From Pseudoscleropodium purum (Eukaryota > Streptophyta > Bryopsida > Hypnales > Brachytheciaceae): a stretch of DNA of 64,000 nt. Below the pieces are notes generated by a model. It saw nothing but the letters and a program-made list of their open reading frames with translations, ran no database searches and was not told the DNA's origin. The stretch spans positions 20,058,479 through 20,122,478 of the forward strand of contig OZ017800.1 of the NCBI GenBank assembly GCA_963969395.1, given 5' to 3'. Below are positions 47,722 through 60,360 of the stretch, piece after piece. Position 1 is the stretch's first letter; every line of letters starts with the position of its first letter. The translations under genes were made by a program, and so were the position numbers.

Positions 47722-48605
47722 CGGAAGCTGTACGCACTGTGCGAAGCATCTCGTTGGGAGGGTGTTGAAGCTGAATTTTCGCTGTTGGCGACGTGTTGAG
47801 TTGTGGAATTGGTTTGGGCCATACATTTCGGAAGCTGTACGCATGGTGCGGAGCAACGGTTTGGAGAATCATTTTGGAAGCTGTACGCATTGTTCGAAGC
47901 AACGGTTTGGGGAATCACTGAAGCTGGTAACTCCCACTGCAACTCTGTGGGAATCTGTTGAAGCTGTGTGTTCGCTATTGGCGATGCCTTGGTTTCGGTC
48001 ATGGTTTTCTCAAGCTGCACGAAGCAACGTTTCGGGAATTACTGAAAGCTTGTTGCAGGCAGGTGAGGTGTGTACACAAGTGTCGGTGGCAGCTAGCTGT
48101 ACGCACCCGCGTAGCAATTCATTGGGAGTTTATCTGATGAAGCTGTGTACGTGTTCTCTTATGCCGGCGTTCTGAATGGTTGGTTGGTTTTGTGGAAGCT
48201 GTACGCACTGTGTGAAGCAACGGATTGGCGAGTTACTGATACAGCTTCTTTGCCTTTGGCAATTTGTAGCTCTGCTTTCGGCTATTTATTTAAGCTGAAT
48301 CCATCAATTGTGCGAAACAACAGTTTGGGTAATCACTGAAGTCGTTGTAAGAAATGTGAGTTGATCACAAGAGTGACGTTGCAAGCAGCTGAACGCACTG
48401 TGCGCAGTAAAGTATTGGGAGAGCTGTTGAAGCTGGAATTTTCCGGTCTTCTGCAACTTTTCGATCTACCTTCGTTTGGGCTTCAGAGTTTGAAAGCTGA
48501 ACGCATTGTGCGAAGCTTCAGTTTGGATCATTAGTGAAACTGGTGTAAGGAATTTGAGATTCAGATGCAACCTGTACGCACATTGCGAAGATTTTGGAGT
48601 GAGAT
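47722..48605 (+). repeat. Degenerate ~100-bp tandem array centred on a CGCAC-T-GTGCG palindrome
   Basis: About ten units can be followed by the core AAGCTGTACGCACTGTGCGA (best copies near 47725, 47831, 47879, 48195, 48389 and 48494; weaker near 48012, 48095, 48293 and 48569). Many units continue as AGCAACGGTTTGGG.AATCACTGAAG. Spacing is mostly 76-134 bp, with one of 47. The core contains the 11-base near-palindrome CGCAC-T-GTGCG, enclosed by GCT and AGC. The array starts about 170 bp after the RBCS pseudogene and is less AT-rich than its surroundings. Function is unknown. Confidence 0.8.
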
Positions 48606-51600
48606 TTGTTGCCTAATGGGATGGCGTGTTCATAGAAAATTTTGGAGAGTAATTTGAAAAGAAGGTGTTGACTTTAGCAGACTGGAGGGCATGGCAGGAA
48701 AAAAGGGACAATGTTTCGAAGGGTGGAGAGCTCTGATTTTACTCCGACCACAGTTTCCTCTGTAGTTATGACCGGCCTTCTATGATGGGATTATCAAAAA
48801 CTCCCTCGTGCAAGGTCCAGGTCAAATTTCTGGAAGAAAAAAAATGCGGAAACTCGAAAATCAGTTTCACAATCCATCCAAAATTTCGGATGAAACTGAT
48901 TCAAAAATTATAGTGAGCAGACGGTTTTTACACCGGATGAAGATTGTCTCGTCTGGAATTTCCCATAACATTTTATAACCAGACAATGGCCGTCCCCATG
49001 GTAGGAAGATATTATGCTTTGCTAAGTACCTAGGAAGAAATTTATCAACTAATTCAAGGATTGGAGGTGGCTAAGAAGCTATATAACACAATCTCGTTTA
49101 GTGCAGGGGTGTCCTCTTCAAGAATGCAAAAGGAACCCATATCTCAATGACAAACAATGTTATATTCTTTGCACCTTTGGGATAATTCCTTTAGAAATAG
49201 TCTTCATTCTAAATAATCCTCGCATTGCTTGTTGGAAAGTGTAGCTACTAATACCTAGAGTCAACACATTTTCCTAAGGAAGTTACAAAGCTTGGGGGAG
49301 AGAATCGGTAGAAGGACATACTAGCTATTGGTCTCATATTGTTATTCCTGATAACACTGTTCAATCTAGTCTTGAAGCAGGTGAGATCTTTGCAAACATT
49401 ATGAATCAATTCACTTAGGTAACTACACCAAAATTAGATCAAATAAGCAATTCAACATGGTTCCTAGGGCTACATTGAAAAACTTTGTAAAGGGTCTTAT
49501 CAATAGTCAAAAGGGAATTTTAAATTATGTTAAAATGCATTTTTTAGACACTACATGAATAAACTATGAATACTCTAAGTGTTGAAAATAGGTGTTTTAT
49601 TAGAAGTTCTACTATAATTACAAGCCATTTTCTTACTTATTGATATATCCTTTAAACGATAGAATTCTACAATTGGTTAGTCTATCTTGACAAGTTATTT
49701 GTTTCTCTCCATCCACCATTAATTCGTTCATTAACTATGACACTTACTAATGAAAGGAAAAATGGAAAAGTAATTTATATTTTTCACTCCCTTTAACTAT
49801 TAACCATGTGGTCAAACTACAAATTTTGCCTTTTCTATTGGTTTTGTTGCCATAAACAAACAAAAAATGATATTCCACTAGTATGCCCTCTGCCATAGCC
49901 ACAATCATTAGTGTGCTATTGGAAATTGCCACAATACTAATGCCTAAGCCATATTTAAATCTCCTTTCATAGCTGTTTTTTTAATTTTGTAAATATGGCA
50001 AATCATTTTTAGTACTAATGTTTAATATCAAATTTGCTATCAATTTTGTATAATATTTTTTCTTTTCTAAATTTATTTGGCGTACAAAAATAACAAAAGT
50101 ATTGGCAAATAAATTGTAAAAGTAAAAATAAACATATTAATACAATGTCCCAACAGTTGAAGTATTCTATAGCTCATCAACTTATGGCTTGATGGCTAAA
50201 TAGCTCTCCGCAACCAATTTTCTAATTTTCATCCAATTTTTTAATTTTGGGTGCAATAAAAACTTTAAAATTCTATATCTCTTGCCCTATTGGTTGAAAT
50301 ATGGCAAATCTTGTTTTGTGCATATATACTATAACTTTTTTGCACTTTTTGAAAGAAATTAGAAATTAGTGTGAATTTATAGAATCTAATTGGGTGAATG
50401 TAGAATATTTTTTTAAATTTGATTAGTCTTTTTGTATTAAAGTCACTAATTGGTTGTGTGGTTTCAATTTGCAAGAGTAAGTAATTGTTGTCCTATTCTA
50501 AGTTGGATTTTTATTAGCTCTTCTTGATAACAATTTGCCCAAATGTGTTGTATTAAATTTTGTTCATTTTGAAATTATCTTTAAAATCATGGACAATCCA
50601 TCATAGTTGTCTAGAAGTAATTTTCTTCTTTAGGCAATCTCAAGAGTAAGAGTATTTATTTGGCACATGAACAAAAATCTCTTATATATCATAATTTTGA
50701 TGTTGGAATTCAAAGCCCATATCACACAAACTCTCCATATTTGAGAGGACACTTTGAGCCCCCACTATAAGTCCTAATTGTTCTTCTATCAAGAATAGAG
50801 TTTGATTAAAAAGATATTTAATAAGTGTAATTCAAAGTATAAATTTATTCTCTCAAGTTAAAAACAAGAGTAGCTTCTTAACCCTTGAGTGCCTCTAAGC
50901 TTTAAATATGGCCTCTCAAAACTAAAAGATTTCTTGGTTTGACTAATATAATCTTTTCAATAGTATAGTCCAAAAACATGTCCCTTTCCCTATAGATCCA
51001 AACTTATGTCCACTACCAATTGGTACAATTAATTTATGTGGATCTCCATTAGGAAAAATATGAACCCCTAGGGGGTCCATTAAGCTTTCATTTTTCAGCA
51101 CCCTTAGGATTGTGGTACAACTACAAAAAAAAATTTAATAATTTTTTTTTAATTATTAAAAATTTAGTAAAACCTGCCATGCCACTTATGTGACTAATAG
51201 TGCTACATGAGATGCTAAATTAATAAATAATTAAAAAAAAATCTTCTTTTATTGCACTAGTAGGGTTCAAAATTCACAAACCTCCGAAGGCCTAAAATTT
51301 TACCTAATGTTTTTAGATGATAGTTTGATTGGAAAGAATAGAGAAGGGTCTAGATTTTAAGGGGGTTCTTTAGGGGTTAAACACTTTACTTTAAATACCA
51401 AAGTAGTCACTTTTCTACTTGTAAAAATGAGTTTGATGAGTTTGAAAGTTTCACAAAAGGTAACAAAATGTACTTCAATAGAATAAAAAAATTGTATCTT
51501 ACATTCATTTTATAATAGAAATAGATAATTTGTAGAGTATGGTATTCAAGATTTGATCATGTACTCAAAGTGTATAGAAATGCTTGATTCACACTAGTTT

Positions 51601-53970
51601 GCATTGAAAATTTGACATTTGCACAAAAAATTGCACTAGCATATTCAACCATATTTTCCACAAATAATTCATGACCTTTGACAAAAAAAAATGAAGACGA
51701 ATCTATCCTCGCAATTTGTATAAAATAAGTACAAACAAACAAAAATATATGCTTTTTAAAACCTTTAAAATCCAATTTGAGATTTTGATCTTCAAAGTTG
51801 AATATAAAAATGGTATAAATTTGAAAAATAGAATTCTTCCATTTATAAAAATCTACATTAAATTTTTTTGAAAATAAGTTTTCAATGAGATCTCTAAATT
51901 TAAAACTTATTTTCAAAATTTGGAATTGATATTTAATTTAGAAATGATTTTCAAGCATTTGAAGATTTTTTAATTTTATTATGTGTAGCAATGTAGCCAA
52001 GGTGGCCCTTCTCCCTCCCAAATTGTCCTCCGTATCAAGTTCAATATACAATTATTGTGAACATTTTTTTAAGTCTATCAAAACATTACAGATTATTTTT
52101 TAGTGCTTTGTGACAAATAAAACCCTATGTTCCTTGTGTAGCATGCAAACATCCAAATTCATATATAAAGTTATCAAAACTCTTCAATATGACTAACCTT
52201 ATTAGAATGGATCATATCAAGATTTTAATAAAGGAATCAATTGTTTAAAAGAGATTTAAAAATTATTTCTTTTCTCAATGGATGAAATCACTGAATTACT
52301 ACAAAATGTTAGAATTGAATCACTCTTTGGGATTAATGTCCAAAGTTATCATTTAACTTTTGAAATCCCAAAGCATTTTTTTAATCAAAAATCACTCAAA
52401 ATTGCCATTTTTATTGCAAAGTGCAAAAGATTTACAAATTATTTTTTTGCATATCTAAATGTATGATCTTGTACTAGACTAGTATAAGAATGTATAGAAA
52501 AAACTTAAAAAAACTTTGACCTATGGGAATTGCAAGATAATTGGATTTGAAGTGAATAAATTCAAGTTTTTTACACCTTGTCTAGCTAGATTTTAAGGCT
52601 TTGAATCTTCCTAGCTTAAAATTTTGTACTATACATTTTGAATTTGTAATTTTTATGTAGAAAAATTGAGTTGAAAGTGTAGGAAAAAAATTCAAAAAAC
52701 ACATACTTGATTTTAATTCTTCAAAAAATAATTAAGTAGAAATAAATATGGGATTGAAGGAATAATTAAATTGTTAATAGCTTTAAACTATAATGGAATT
52801 GAAAATCACTAATTCCAATGGTGAGATTGTTCTAGCAAGCTAACTAAACCATGTTGAACCTTTTTTTGAAAAATTATGAAAATTGAGTACAAATAAAATC
52901 CTACAAGTTATTTTTTCAAAAAGATGCTTAAATTGCCTCCAAAACAAGATTGTTTATGCAGAAAAAAGAAATTCTATGAGAATCAAAATTTTGAAAATTT
53001 TATTTTGACTTTTTGTGATTTTTTTGTATTGTCCAACAAACTCTTCTTTACGCCTAGGGGGGCATAACTTTTGTTCTTTGACATTGATTGAAATAAATTA
53101 TATATTCATAGAAAACTATTAAGTTTTCTTATTTAAAAAAAATAAAATTATCACAACAAAAATTGAGACTATACGAACCTATACGAAATCCATTATGTCC
53201 TTCAAGGGGACAATAGGAGTTTAGAGGGTAAGAAAATTCCATCCACATTTTTCATCCATATTTGCAGATGTAAATAAGTTCATTACTCCCCTCAAGATCG
53301 CTTTCAAAATTATTCAAAATAATTGAATGAAAAGCTTAGGTCATATATTCATATTGGATTTTTTGAAGGACCTTCATCACATAATACATCAATTAAGTAC
53401 ACTATAATACAATTACGACACATGAAAGGTAGATGCAAAGAGTGAATGACAATCACATTATATGAAACAATATGAAAATTGTATAGGTCACATTATCTTA
53501 ATTTATTTAAAATATTGTAAACTAATGTATTGTGAGCTAATGAATTGAACAAATTCACATAATTATGAAATTAGTATAAGATTGTATTATTTGTGAAGGC
53601 TTATGTAGTTATGCAGCACATTAAATCAATTGATTTGTATAATCAATCATGATAATCTTCAAAATGTGTTTTATTAATTCATTAATGTAAGTTTTATTTG
53701 TCTATAATTTATCTTGTTACTTCTCTTGAAGTTTTCAAAAGGATTGATTATAATTCCAATAGGCATAGAAGCAAGGTTGCTATTCTATGAGTGTGAGAGA
53801 GTGAACTTGTGAAATTGTCAGTTTGTAAGCGTATAATTTTTTAGAGATTCCATCTTAAAATTGTGGTCAAAATTTATTATTTTTGGTAAATTTTAGTACT
53901 TATTTCCATGAACTTATTACTGTGGACTTGTTACCGTGGTCCCTTAGTCAACCTTGATGTGCTACTTATT
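48606..53970. other. AT-rich intergenic DNA without a supported gene
   Basis: Mostly low-complexity A/T-rich DNA. The longest frame (51557-51916, minus, 119 codons) is Phe/Lys/Ile-rich and looks like chance. Repeat copy 51061-51381 lies inside. No splice-flanked coding segments, tRNA or rRNA were recognised. Confidence 0.65.
51061..51381 (+). repeat. Dispersed repeat, partner of 2790-3075, ending in CTTTAGGGGTTAA
   Basis: Shares block order with 2790-3075 up to about 51310, then ends at GGTTCTTTAGGGGTTAA (about 51365-51380), the same terminus as the TTAA-bounded elements. The left end GAACCCCTAGGGGG is a degenerate form of the opposite terminus. This suggests that the 2790 family is a further subfamily of the same element type. 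Confidence 0.55.
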
Positions 53971-54310
53971 GGACTTTGCTAGATTTTAAGAAAAAGAATG
54001 GTGATTAATAAGTATTTGTTTGAAATTGATTGAGAATGATTCATTTAAATTTAGATTTTTATAATAACTCCCCTCTTGTTGTTGGATACCTCTTGGCACC
54101 AAGAGAAGTCCTTTGGCACTAAGAGAAGTCCTACTAGCTTGCGGGGGATTTTTTTTCCTTACAGCAAGAGTGGCTCTTCTTGGTGCCAAGAGGTACCCAG
54201 CAACAAGAAGGGAATGATTATAAAAATCTAAATCTTAATGGAACAACCCTAGTTGATTTCAAACAAATCTTAGTAACCAATTTTTTTCTTCTTAAAATCT
54301 AGCAAAGTTC
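53971..54310. repeat. Large foldback: ~138-bp inverted arms with ~63-bp loop
   Basis: 53971-54109 and 54173-54310 are reverse complements with moderate divergence. Matching blocks include ACTTTGCTAGATTTTAAGAA, 'tttgtttgaaat', TTTAGATTTTTATAAT and TACCTCTTGGCACCAAGA. A 19-bp direct duplication (GGCAC/TAAGAGAAGTCCTT) lies at 54096-54132, at the loop. Transcribed RNA would fold into a long hairpin. It may be a foldback or MITE-like element or a small-RNA precursor. Confidence 0.75.
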
Positions 54311-55740
54311 AATAAAGAACACATTATGATGGCAAGTGCTTAATCCTCTTCTTGGCATTGAAAGGTTCCAAGAAACAAGAAGAGATTAACCAAACAACCT
54401 TTTGATCAAAGATGAAAGAATTGAACTTCCAAAAGGGTCCACAAAAAGACAATGATCAACTAAGCAACACTTTGGTGTAATTAAGCTCATTTTTTACAAA
54501 AATAATCCATATCAACCAAGTATTTTCTTCCAAAATCTTAAGAAGTTCAATTACCAACACGTCAAAATAGAAGTATAGGTATCCTCCATTTGCTTCAAAA
54601 GAACCCACGCTATTACAAGATAGTGATCAACAAAAATGAAATTCAATGTGGCTAAATTCTTTCTATAGGCAATGAATTCCTATGAACAAATTTTTGTTTC
54701 TAAAATCTAAACAAGTCCACCAACTTCCAAATTAGAAAAGAAATGTTAGCACCCTTCTATAGGTGAATGTAAGAAACACCTTTTGATTTTGTTGCATTAG
54801 CTATAGTACTCATGATTTTTTTAGTAGTACTATAAAATTAGGAAAAAATTTGAAAAAAATTTGAAAAGTATGTTTCATGTATAAACCTTTAAGGAGAAGG
54901 TACCCTATGAAGGAAAAGCATAGAAAAAAAATTAAGTAGGAGAACAAGAAAATTGTAAAATCTTGTGAAAATAGGTACTTTGATGTTTTAATTTGTAAAA
55001 AAAAGGAAAGACAATTTTTAAAGAAAAAAAAATTGTCAATTTGATGAGACTTTATGATGAATAGATTTTACTAAATAAATGACCTTGAAACCATTTTCAT
55101 TGTTCAAAATTGCATGCGCAAGGAAGCCTTGTTTGCATGAAAGTAGAGGACATAAAATAATGTTTTTTTAAGTAATTTTTGGTGGGAACATCCATCTCTA
55201 GTGTAGGAATAGAGCCCAAAAATTTCAGCTCTAGATCATTAATTTTGGGTAATCTCCAATACTAAAAACCCCTTGACCGCAAAGTGTGACAAATTAGCTA
55301 AATTGAAATCTAAGTATAAAATGATTTTTGAATTTAAAAAATAAATAAACTCTCTAATTATTGTCTAGATTATGATCTTTATAAAAAATTCAAGTACATT
55401 GGCTTCAATTTGCAAAAGATATGGCCAATTACAACTTAAAACTTGCAAGTGTGACACAAAATAATACTAGTGTTTCTTGCATTCATTCCTATTGATCCTA
55501 AGAAGATCGATAATGCTCAAAGACAATGATCAACCAAAATAAAATTCATTTTGACAAAGATTATTCTATATAAAAATAATTCTTATCAACAATTTCTATT
55601 CTAAAATCTAAACAAGTTCAACAATAGTGCATCATAAGAAAATTATTGATAACCTCCTATTAGCCCTGAGAAGACACACATTGCTATGTGATAGTGATCA
55701 ACCAATATTCTATACAAACTAATTTCCATCTCCATTCATC
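54311..55740 (+). repeat. Degenerate tandem repeat, units of about 160-190 bp or more
   Basis: Recurring blocks in the same order include '(c)aaaatcta.acaagttca(a/c)caa' (54296, 54532, 54708, 55602), 'gatagtgatcaac.aa' (54620, 55692; related 'caatgatcaac' at 54449 and 55526) and 'cttcaaaagaaccca' or 'cctgagaagaca'. The right arm of the foldback belongs to the same series. Units are strongly diverged, so edges are approximate. Confidence 0.5.
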
Positions 55741-58230
55741 TTTCACATCAATTGAGTTCATCATTTTCATAATGTATGCTTCTAATTTTTTAAATACAAC
55801 ACTAAAAATTATAATTTTCATTTCAATTCTATATAACCACAGTAGTAGGTTCACAATAATAGGTCCATAGTAATAGGTACAAAAATTTACTGAAAATAAT
55901 AAATTTTGACCAAAATTTTAAGATAAAATGTATTTTTTAAATATTATTAGGTCTTCTAGAGCTTCTTCAAATTTCTAAGCTCAATGTTCACATAATCCTT
56001 GCTCACTACTCACAAGCTTACGCTCACATGCTCACAAAATAGCACTACTGGTAAAGGGATGGAGTTACTAAACCATCGTCCATCTCCTTTTAATCCAAAA
56101 ATTCATACTAAGTACACTACATTCATGCAAAAAATTGTGAATGGATCTTATACTATTCAAATTTTCTACCAAGGAAGGAAATTCATCGTAAATTATTTAG
56201 TAGTTGTACATATTTAGACTAATGAGATTGAAATTTTTTTCCATGATCAAATGGTGAATTGAATAGTATTTGAGCAATACATCAATTCATATTTTAAAAT
56301 TTTAAAATGCATTATAGGTGATTAAAGTAAAACATATAGCTTTCTATTGTAGTTCAAGACTATTCTTGCCCTTTGGGATTCTAATGTGGTTCTCTTACTT
56401 CCCTTAATGGTTCCAATGCAAATCCAAAAGTACTCCTTTGTATAGTGAAACAATGAATGAACCTTTTGCCATGTGTAAAAGCCACATGGGTGAGTTCATT
56501 GAATTTGTTAAATGGTGACTTTTCAACTGAATTCCAACATTTTCATCCCTAATTCTAATACTTTGAACCCCAATTGCACACAAAGTGACTTCTAGATGAC
56601 TTAAGATGCAAAATTCTAGATGAAAAATTGAGATTTTTCATCCAATTTTTTAAAGAGAATTAATTGAATGGATATTTACTAGATTGTCACATGAAGTAAC
56701 ATCAGAGCCATTCTATATCAAATTATAGTGTTAGTTGAACTCTCCTAAAAAAATTTCTTAGAGTTTTTTTTAAAGTTCATGTTCTGAATGTTAAAGTTCA
56801 TCCATCTTAAGGTTTGAATATTTAGGTGGAGAAAGCCCCTTAGCTCGACATCTTGACCGTGTGTTTGATATGCATTCTTGTTTAGTTTTTGATTGCATAT
56901 TTGGTGTTAGTTATGGCACTTGATCTATTGTGTGCTACAATCTATATTTACACGACAAGATGGTAATGGGAACTTCTTCATTGAGGTATTATTGTCCTTT
57001 TTACATAAGAAGATGCTAAAAAAATGGATGACAAGAAGATACTCTTTTTAATTTATTTTGACATTTTGCACATCCTTAGTCTTGAATAGAATTATCATTT
57101 TTGAATTTGATCCCAATTAATGAAATGAAGCTAATTAACTAAGTCTAGTGTCTACTCCAATTTGAATTTTTTGAAATTCCTAAAACTCAACATTTTATTG
57201 AGTTTTGAATTTTGAATTTATTACTAAGATCTATTGATCATATTCTAATTATAGAAAGAAACATAAGTTTAGTTTTCATGATGATGTTCTAAAGTATAAC
57301 ATATAGAAATGGTGAAATTTTCAGATTTTTAAATCATTTTTTAAATTTGATATGAATTTTTTAATCTTATTCATGAGAAATTTATAATAGTTTCAAACTT
57401 TTATCTTTCTTTTTTTCATTTTAGAAAATAATAGAAGATATATAATTCACTGTAGAAAAATAAAATAAAAATATTTTCACTCATATTTAGTGAAAAAAGA
57501 CAATAAAAAATATTGATGATTAGTACAAGGTACATCTTAGGTACATTGTTTAGGGGTTAGAAAGCAATACAACCCAATTGGATCCCAAAGTAGAGCTTTG
57601 AAGTAAGAGTTGGTTCATTTTGGATCATCTTACTTCAATCTCATTCACTAATATTGATTTAATTTTAAGTTAAAGCAACCCATTTCTGTTCATTGTCTAA
57701 TTCTATCATCCTATTTTTGGCCCTAATTCCATTCAAAAAGTCATCTAAATTCATTCATTTTTCTAAAAAAATCATTGCTTTAATGCCAACAAGGTATAAC
57801 ATGTCAATTCTTTAATGGTGAACACTTAAGTATCATTGGATACATGGAAAAGCATTTTTGGGTTGTTTATAGGATATTTATGACTCCATTCTATGAATGG
57901 TTTTGTAATTTCAAGATAGACCACTTCAGAAATTTACAAAGATTACAATTTTAATCATAAAATTATAATTCCACCTAGGTTTGATTCATGAAACAAGTGC
58001 AAAACTTTGTAAAATATAAGCCTTTCTCAGAGTTGGCCCCAAGATATTCAAATTGCTTGTTTGATTCGTAATAGGCTTGTCTACTTTAAGCGGATCTTTT
58101 ATTTTCAAGTCATTAAAAGTTTAAGTAAAATTTTATTTTAGTTTATTCATTGTTACCCTCCCCACCAATACACTTACAATATATATATATATTCATATTT
58201 ATGTGCAGAAAAAAATTTATGTGAAAAATA
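55741..58230. other. AT-rich intergenic DNA without a supported gene
   Basis: Only short frames and one dispersed-repeat copy (57885-58090). A lone terminus-like GTTTAGGGGTTAG lies at about 57549-57561. A TA dinucleotide run is at about 58176-58189, shortly before the TIM17 promoter. Confidence 0.6.
57885..58090 (+). repeat. Dispersed repeat, partner of 42945-43135
   Basis: Collinear with 42945-43135, including 'gattacaattttaat', AAAATTATAATTCCACCTAG, 'gattcatgaaa', 'gagttggcccca' and 'ataggcttgtctactttaag'. Confidence 0.6.
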
Positions 58231-58306
58231 AAAATTTCTGCGTTTTTCCCTGGGGTAAATCCAGCCCGCTGGGCCCACTTCGTGGGCAGGATTTGACGTC
58301 CCGCGT
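58231..58306 (+). promoter_or_regulatory. TIM17 upstream repeat copy with site II motifs and a hairpin
   Basis: Contains TGGGCC (58270-58275) and TGGGCA (58283-58288), matching the plant site II consensus TGGGCY/R used by mitochondrial and growth genes. GCCCAC-TTC-GTGGGC (58273-58287) is a perfect 6-bp hairpin with a 3-base loop. Two decayed relatives lie 3' of the gene, at 60361-60420 (inverted) and 60552-60614 (direct). This is the only copy that has kept its CpG sites. Confidence 0.6.
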
Positions 58307-58357
58307 AAATTTATAACTGGGGTCCCGCATTGGCCATGACGCTTGCACAGCACTAAG

Positions 58358-58366
58358 TTAGGGTTT
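58358..58366 (+). promoter_or_regulatory. Telo box (TTAGGGTTT) upstream of TIM17
   Basis: Reverse form of AAACCCTAA, about 250 bp before the start codon. Site II plus telo box is a common pairing in plant promoters of growth-related and mitochondrial-protein genes. Confidence 0.55.
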
Positions 58367-58615
58367 CGCCAGAGCTCCAAGTCCTCCTTGGCCCTCGCCT
58401 TAGGGCTCAAGGCAAGGTCAGTGCAGTCGAGGGCCTTCTGCTGCCTGTCTGTGCTTGCTGAATGGAGCAATAACACAAGGTCTTGTAAATTTCGTCCCAA
58501 ATTGTAGAGACGGGCGACGATAGAGAACTATTTTTTGCGTGCAGAATTTTTTGATTGCGCGGTTGGAGAATTTGAGGTTTTTTATTGCGTGTTTTGAAAA
58601 CTTGAGTAAGGCGCG

Positions 58616-59287
58616 ATGTCAACGCCCGATCATGCTCGGGAGCCATGTCCTGACCGAATTCTGGACGACATCGGCGGCGCGTTCAGCATGGGGGCTGTAG
58701 GTGGATCGGCGTGGCATTTCATCAAGGGCATGAAGAATTCGCCCAAGGGGGAGCGGCTGATTGGCGGCACGCAGGCCGTGAGGTTGAACGCGCCCCGACT
58801 GGGAGGTAGCTTTGCGGTTTGGGGAGGCTTGTTCAGCACATTCGATTGCTCCATGGTGTATCTTCGCCAGAAGGAGGATCCGTGGAACTCGATCGCAGCG
58901 GGCGCGGCCACGGGAGGGTTTCTCTCCTTGAGAGCTGGAGCGAGATCGGCCGCGAGGTCGGCTGTCTTCGGAGGCGTGTTGTTAGGGTTAATTGAGGGCG
59001 CTGGAATCATGTTGAATAGAATGATGGCGAACATGGCGCAGCCTCCGCCGATGGAAGGGATGCCTCCAATTGCTGGAGCTCCGGGTGGAGTGTATCCGGA
59101 GTTCGCAGGGGCTGGTGGACCTTCGTATTCGCAATCGCCGTACCCGGAACAAACGTCGACCGGGGGGTCGATCTTCAGTGGTTGGTTTGGAGGCAAGAAG
59201 GAGGAGCCTCAGCCTGTTAGAAGCGAGACTTTGGACAGTTTCGATGCAAATCCAGCGCCTCCGACGCCAGGTTTTGATTTGAAATGA
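58616..59287 (+). CDS. TIM17: Mitochondrial inner-membrane translocase subunit TIM17
   Basis: An uninterrupted frame of 223 residues, with an in-frame TAA nine bases before the ATG (58607-58609). Residues ~10-145 are the Tim17/22/23 domain: REPCPDRILDDIGGAFSMGA, GGSAWHFIKGMKNSPKGERL, RLGGSFAVWGGLFSTFDCSM and DPWNSIAAGAATGGFLSLRA, forming four glycine-zipper helices. Residues ~146-223 are a Pro/Gly/Ser-rich tail ending GFDLK, typical in kind of plant TIM17-2. TIM17 with TIM23 and TIM50 forms the presequence translocase that moves matrix proteins across the inner mitochondrial membrane. The gene has no intron, as is common for plant TIM17 genes. Codon composition is much GC-richer than its surroundings. 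Site II and telo-box motifs lie upstream. Confidence 0.97.
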   Translation: MSTPDHAREPCPDRILDDIGGAFSMGAVGGSAWHFIKGMKNSPKGERLIGGTQAVRLNAPRLGGSFAVWGGLFSTFDCSMVYLRQKEDPWNSIAAGAATGGFLSLRAGARSAARSAVFGGVLLGLIEGAGIMLNRMMANMAQPPPMEGMPPIAGAPGGVYPEFAGAGGPSYSQSPYPEQTSTGGSIFSGWFGGKKEEPQPVRSETLDSFDANPAPPTPGFDLK

Positions 59288-60360
59288 GTGTCGCTCTTTG
59301 TATCTTTTTTTTCTTTTAAAGCGGAATAGAACAGAAATATGAGGTTACGCAAATTGTCATCAGGAGATTAGCATTAGTATCTAACAGTTTTGTTAATCAT
59401 CCATTAGGACACTTAGTTTAAGCAGATAGATAGAGAATTTTTTCTTGTTGGACCATATAAATCATGCATACTTTAAACGATCCTCACAGCTTTTTCAAAT
59501 TTTGCATGTGTCATTAGAGTGCTTCTTCATTTATCAGAATCCACCATCTCTCGATCTCTCGATCACTCGCTCGCTGTCAGAAGTATCTGTCCCTTTTTTA
59601 TTGCAATTCTGCACCTAGTTTGGAGGCGTGAATTGAGAATTTGTGTTTTTAAGGATAATTAGTTGCTCCTTCGCTTCAAGTGAATTGGGTGTCTCATAGC
59701 CTAAATCAGTTCATGGATAGCATTGCACCTACTTTTTGTGGGTCCGACCTTCGCCATGTATCAGTTCATGAAGAACTAGGTCGCAGGGTGCAATTACCAT
59801 TACTCTTGCCCCATTCTTCGAACGGTTTGAGAATTTAGACGGTCTCTCTGGAGCATGTTGCAGTGACCAAAGAATGGGCACAGCCGATGGGGAATTGTTG
59901 GCAGTAGCGTGCTGATTGTTACGAAGTGTACAGTTTCTTAGAATAGATGCTTCGCGGACATTTGCATATTCCAATGCTGCAGGGTTTTCTACGTTTTATA
60001 TGAAAATGAGGACAGCTTAATGCATTTCTTACCATGACCTCAAAAGGGCACAGGCTCAAATTACACAGAAAATTGAACCCGAGAGACTTCGTGTGACCTT
60101 TGAAGGTTGATACCCACTTCACAATAGATGTAACATTATTCATTGTTTGCTCCCTATTTTCCTGATCTTCTAGTCCGATGGCTTCAGAATTTCATAGGCT
60201 GAAAGGATGTAGGTGAGGAATCTCAGTTGCACGAATTTTATTTCTACAATTGGATAAGATACGATTCTCTAGTCTCATTCACTCATCAGGAACGTCGTAA
60301 TACTCGTGGATATTTTCAGAGCTGCAGTTCACCTCGTGAAAGAGCTCAAGTTTGGACACT
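59288..60360. other. 3' flank of TIM17, no further gene seen
   Basis: Moderate-GC DNA that includes the presumed TIM17 3' UTR and a CT-rich tract near 59550-59580 (TCTCGATCTCTCGATCACTCGC). Frames of 60-80 codons on the minus strand have no recognisable family. Confidence 0.6.

Noticed and set aside
47610..48175. Frames of 136 (minus) and 160 (plus) codons across the RBCS-adjacent array
   Set aside because: The repeat units are not multiples of three and shift frame from unit to unit. A coding repeat would keep phase.
47722..48605. CRISPR-like array of regularly spaced repeats
   Set aside because: The context is a plant nuclear genome, the repeats are strongly diverged and unevenly spaced (47-134 bp), and there are no cas genes.
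58630..59196. 188-codon minus-strand frame opposite TIM17
   Set aside because: Antisense shadow of the GC-rich TIM17 coding region, with no independent support.
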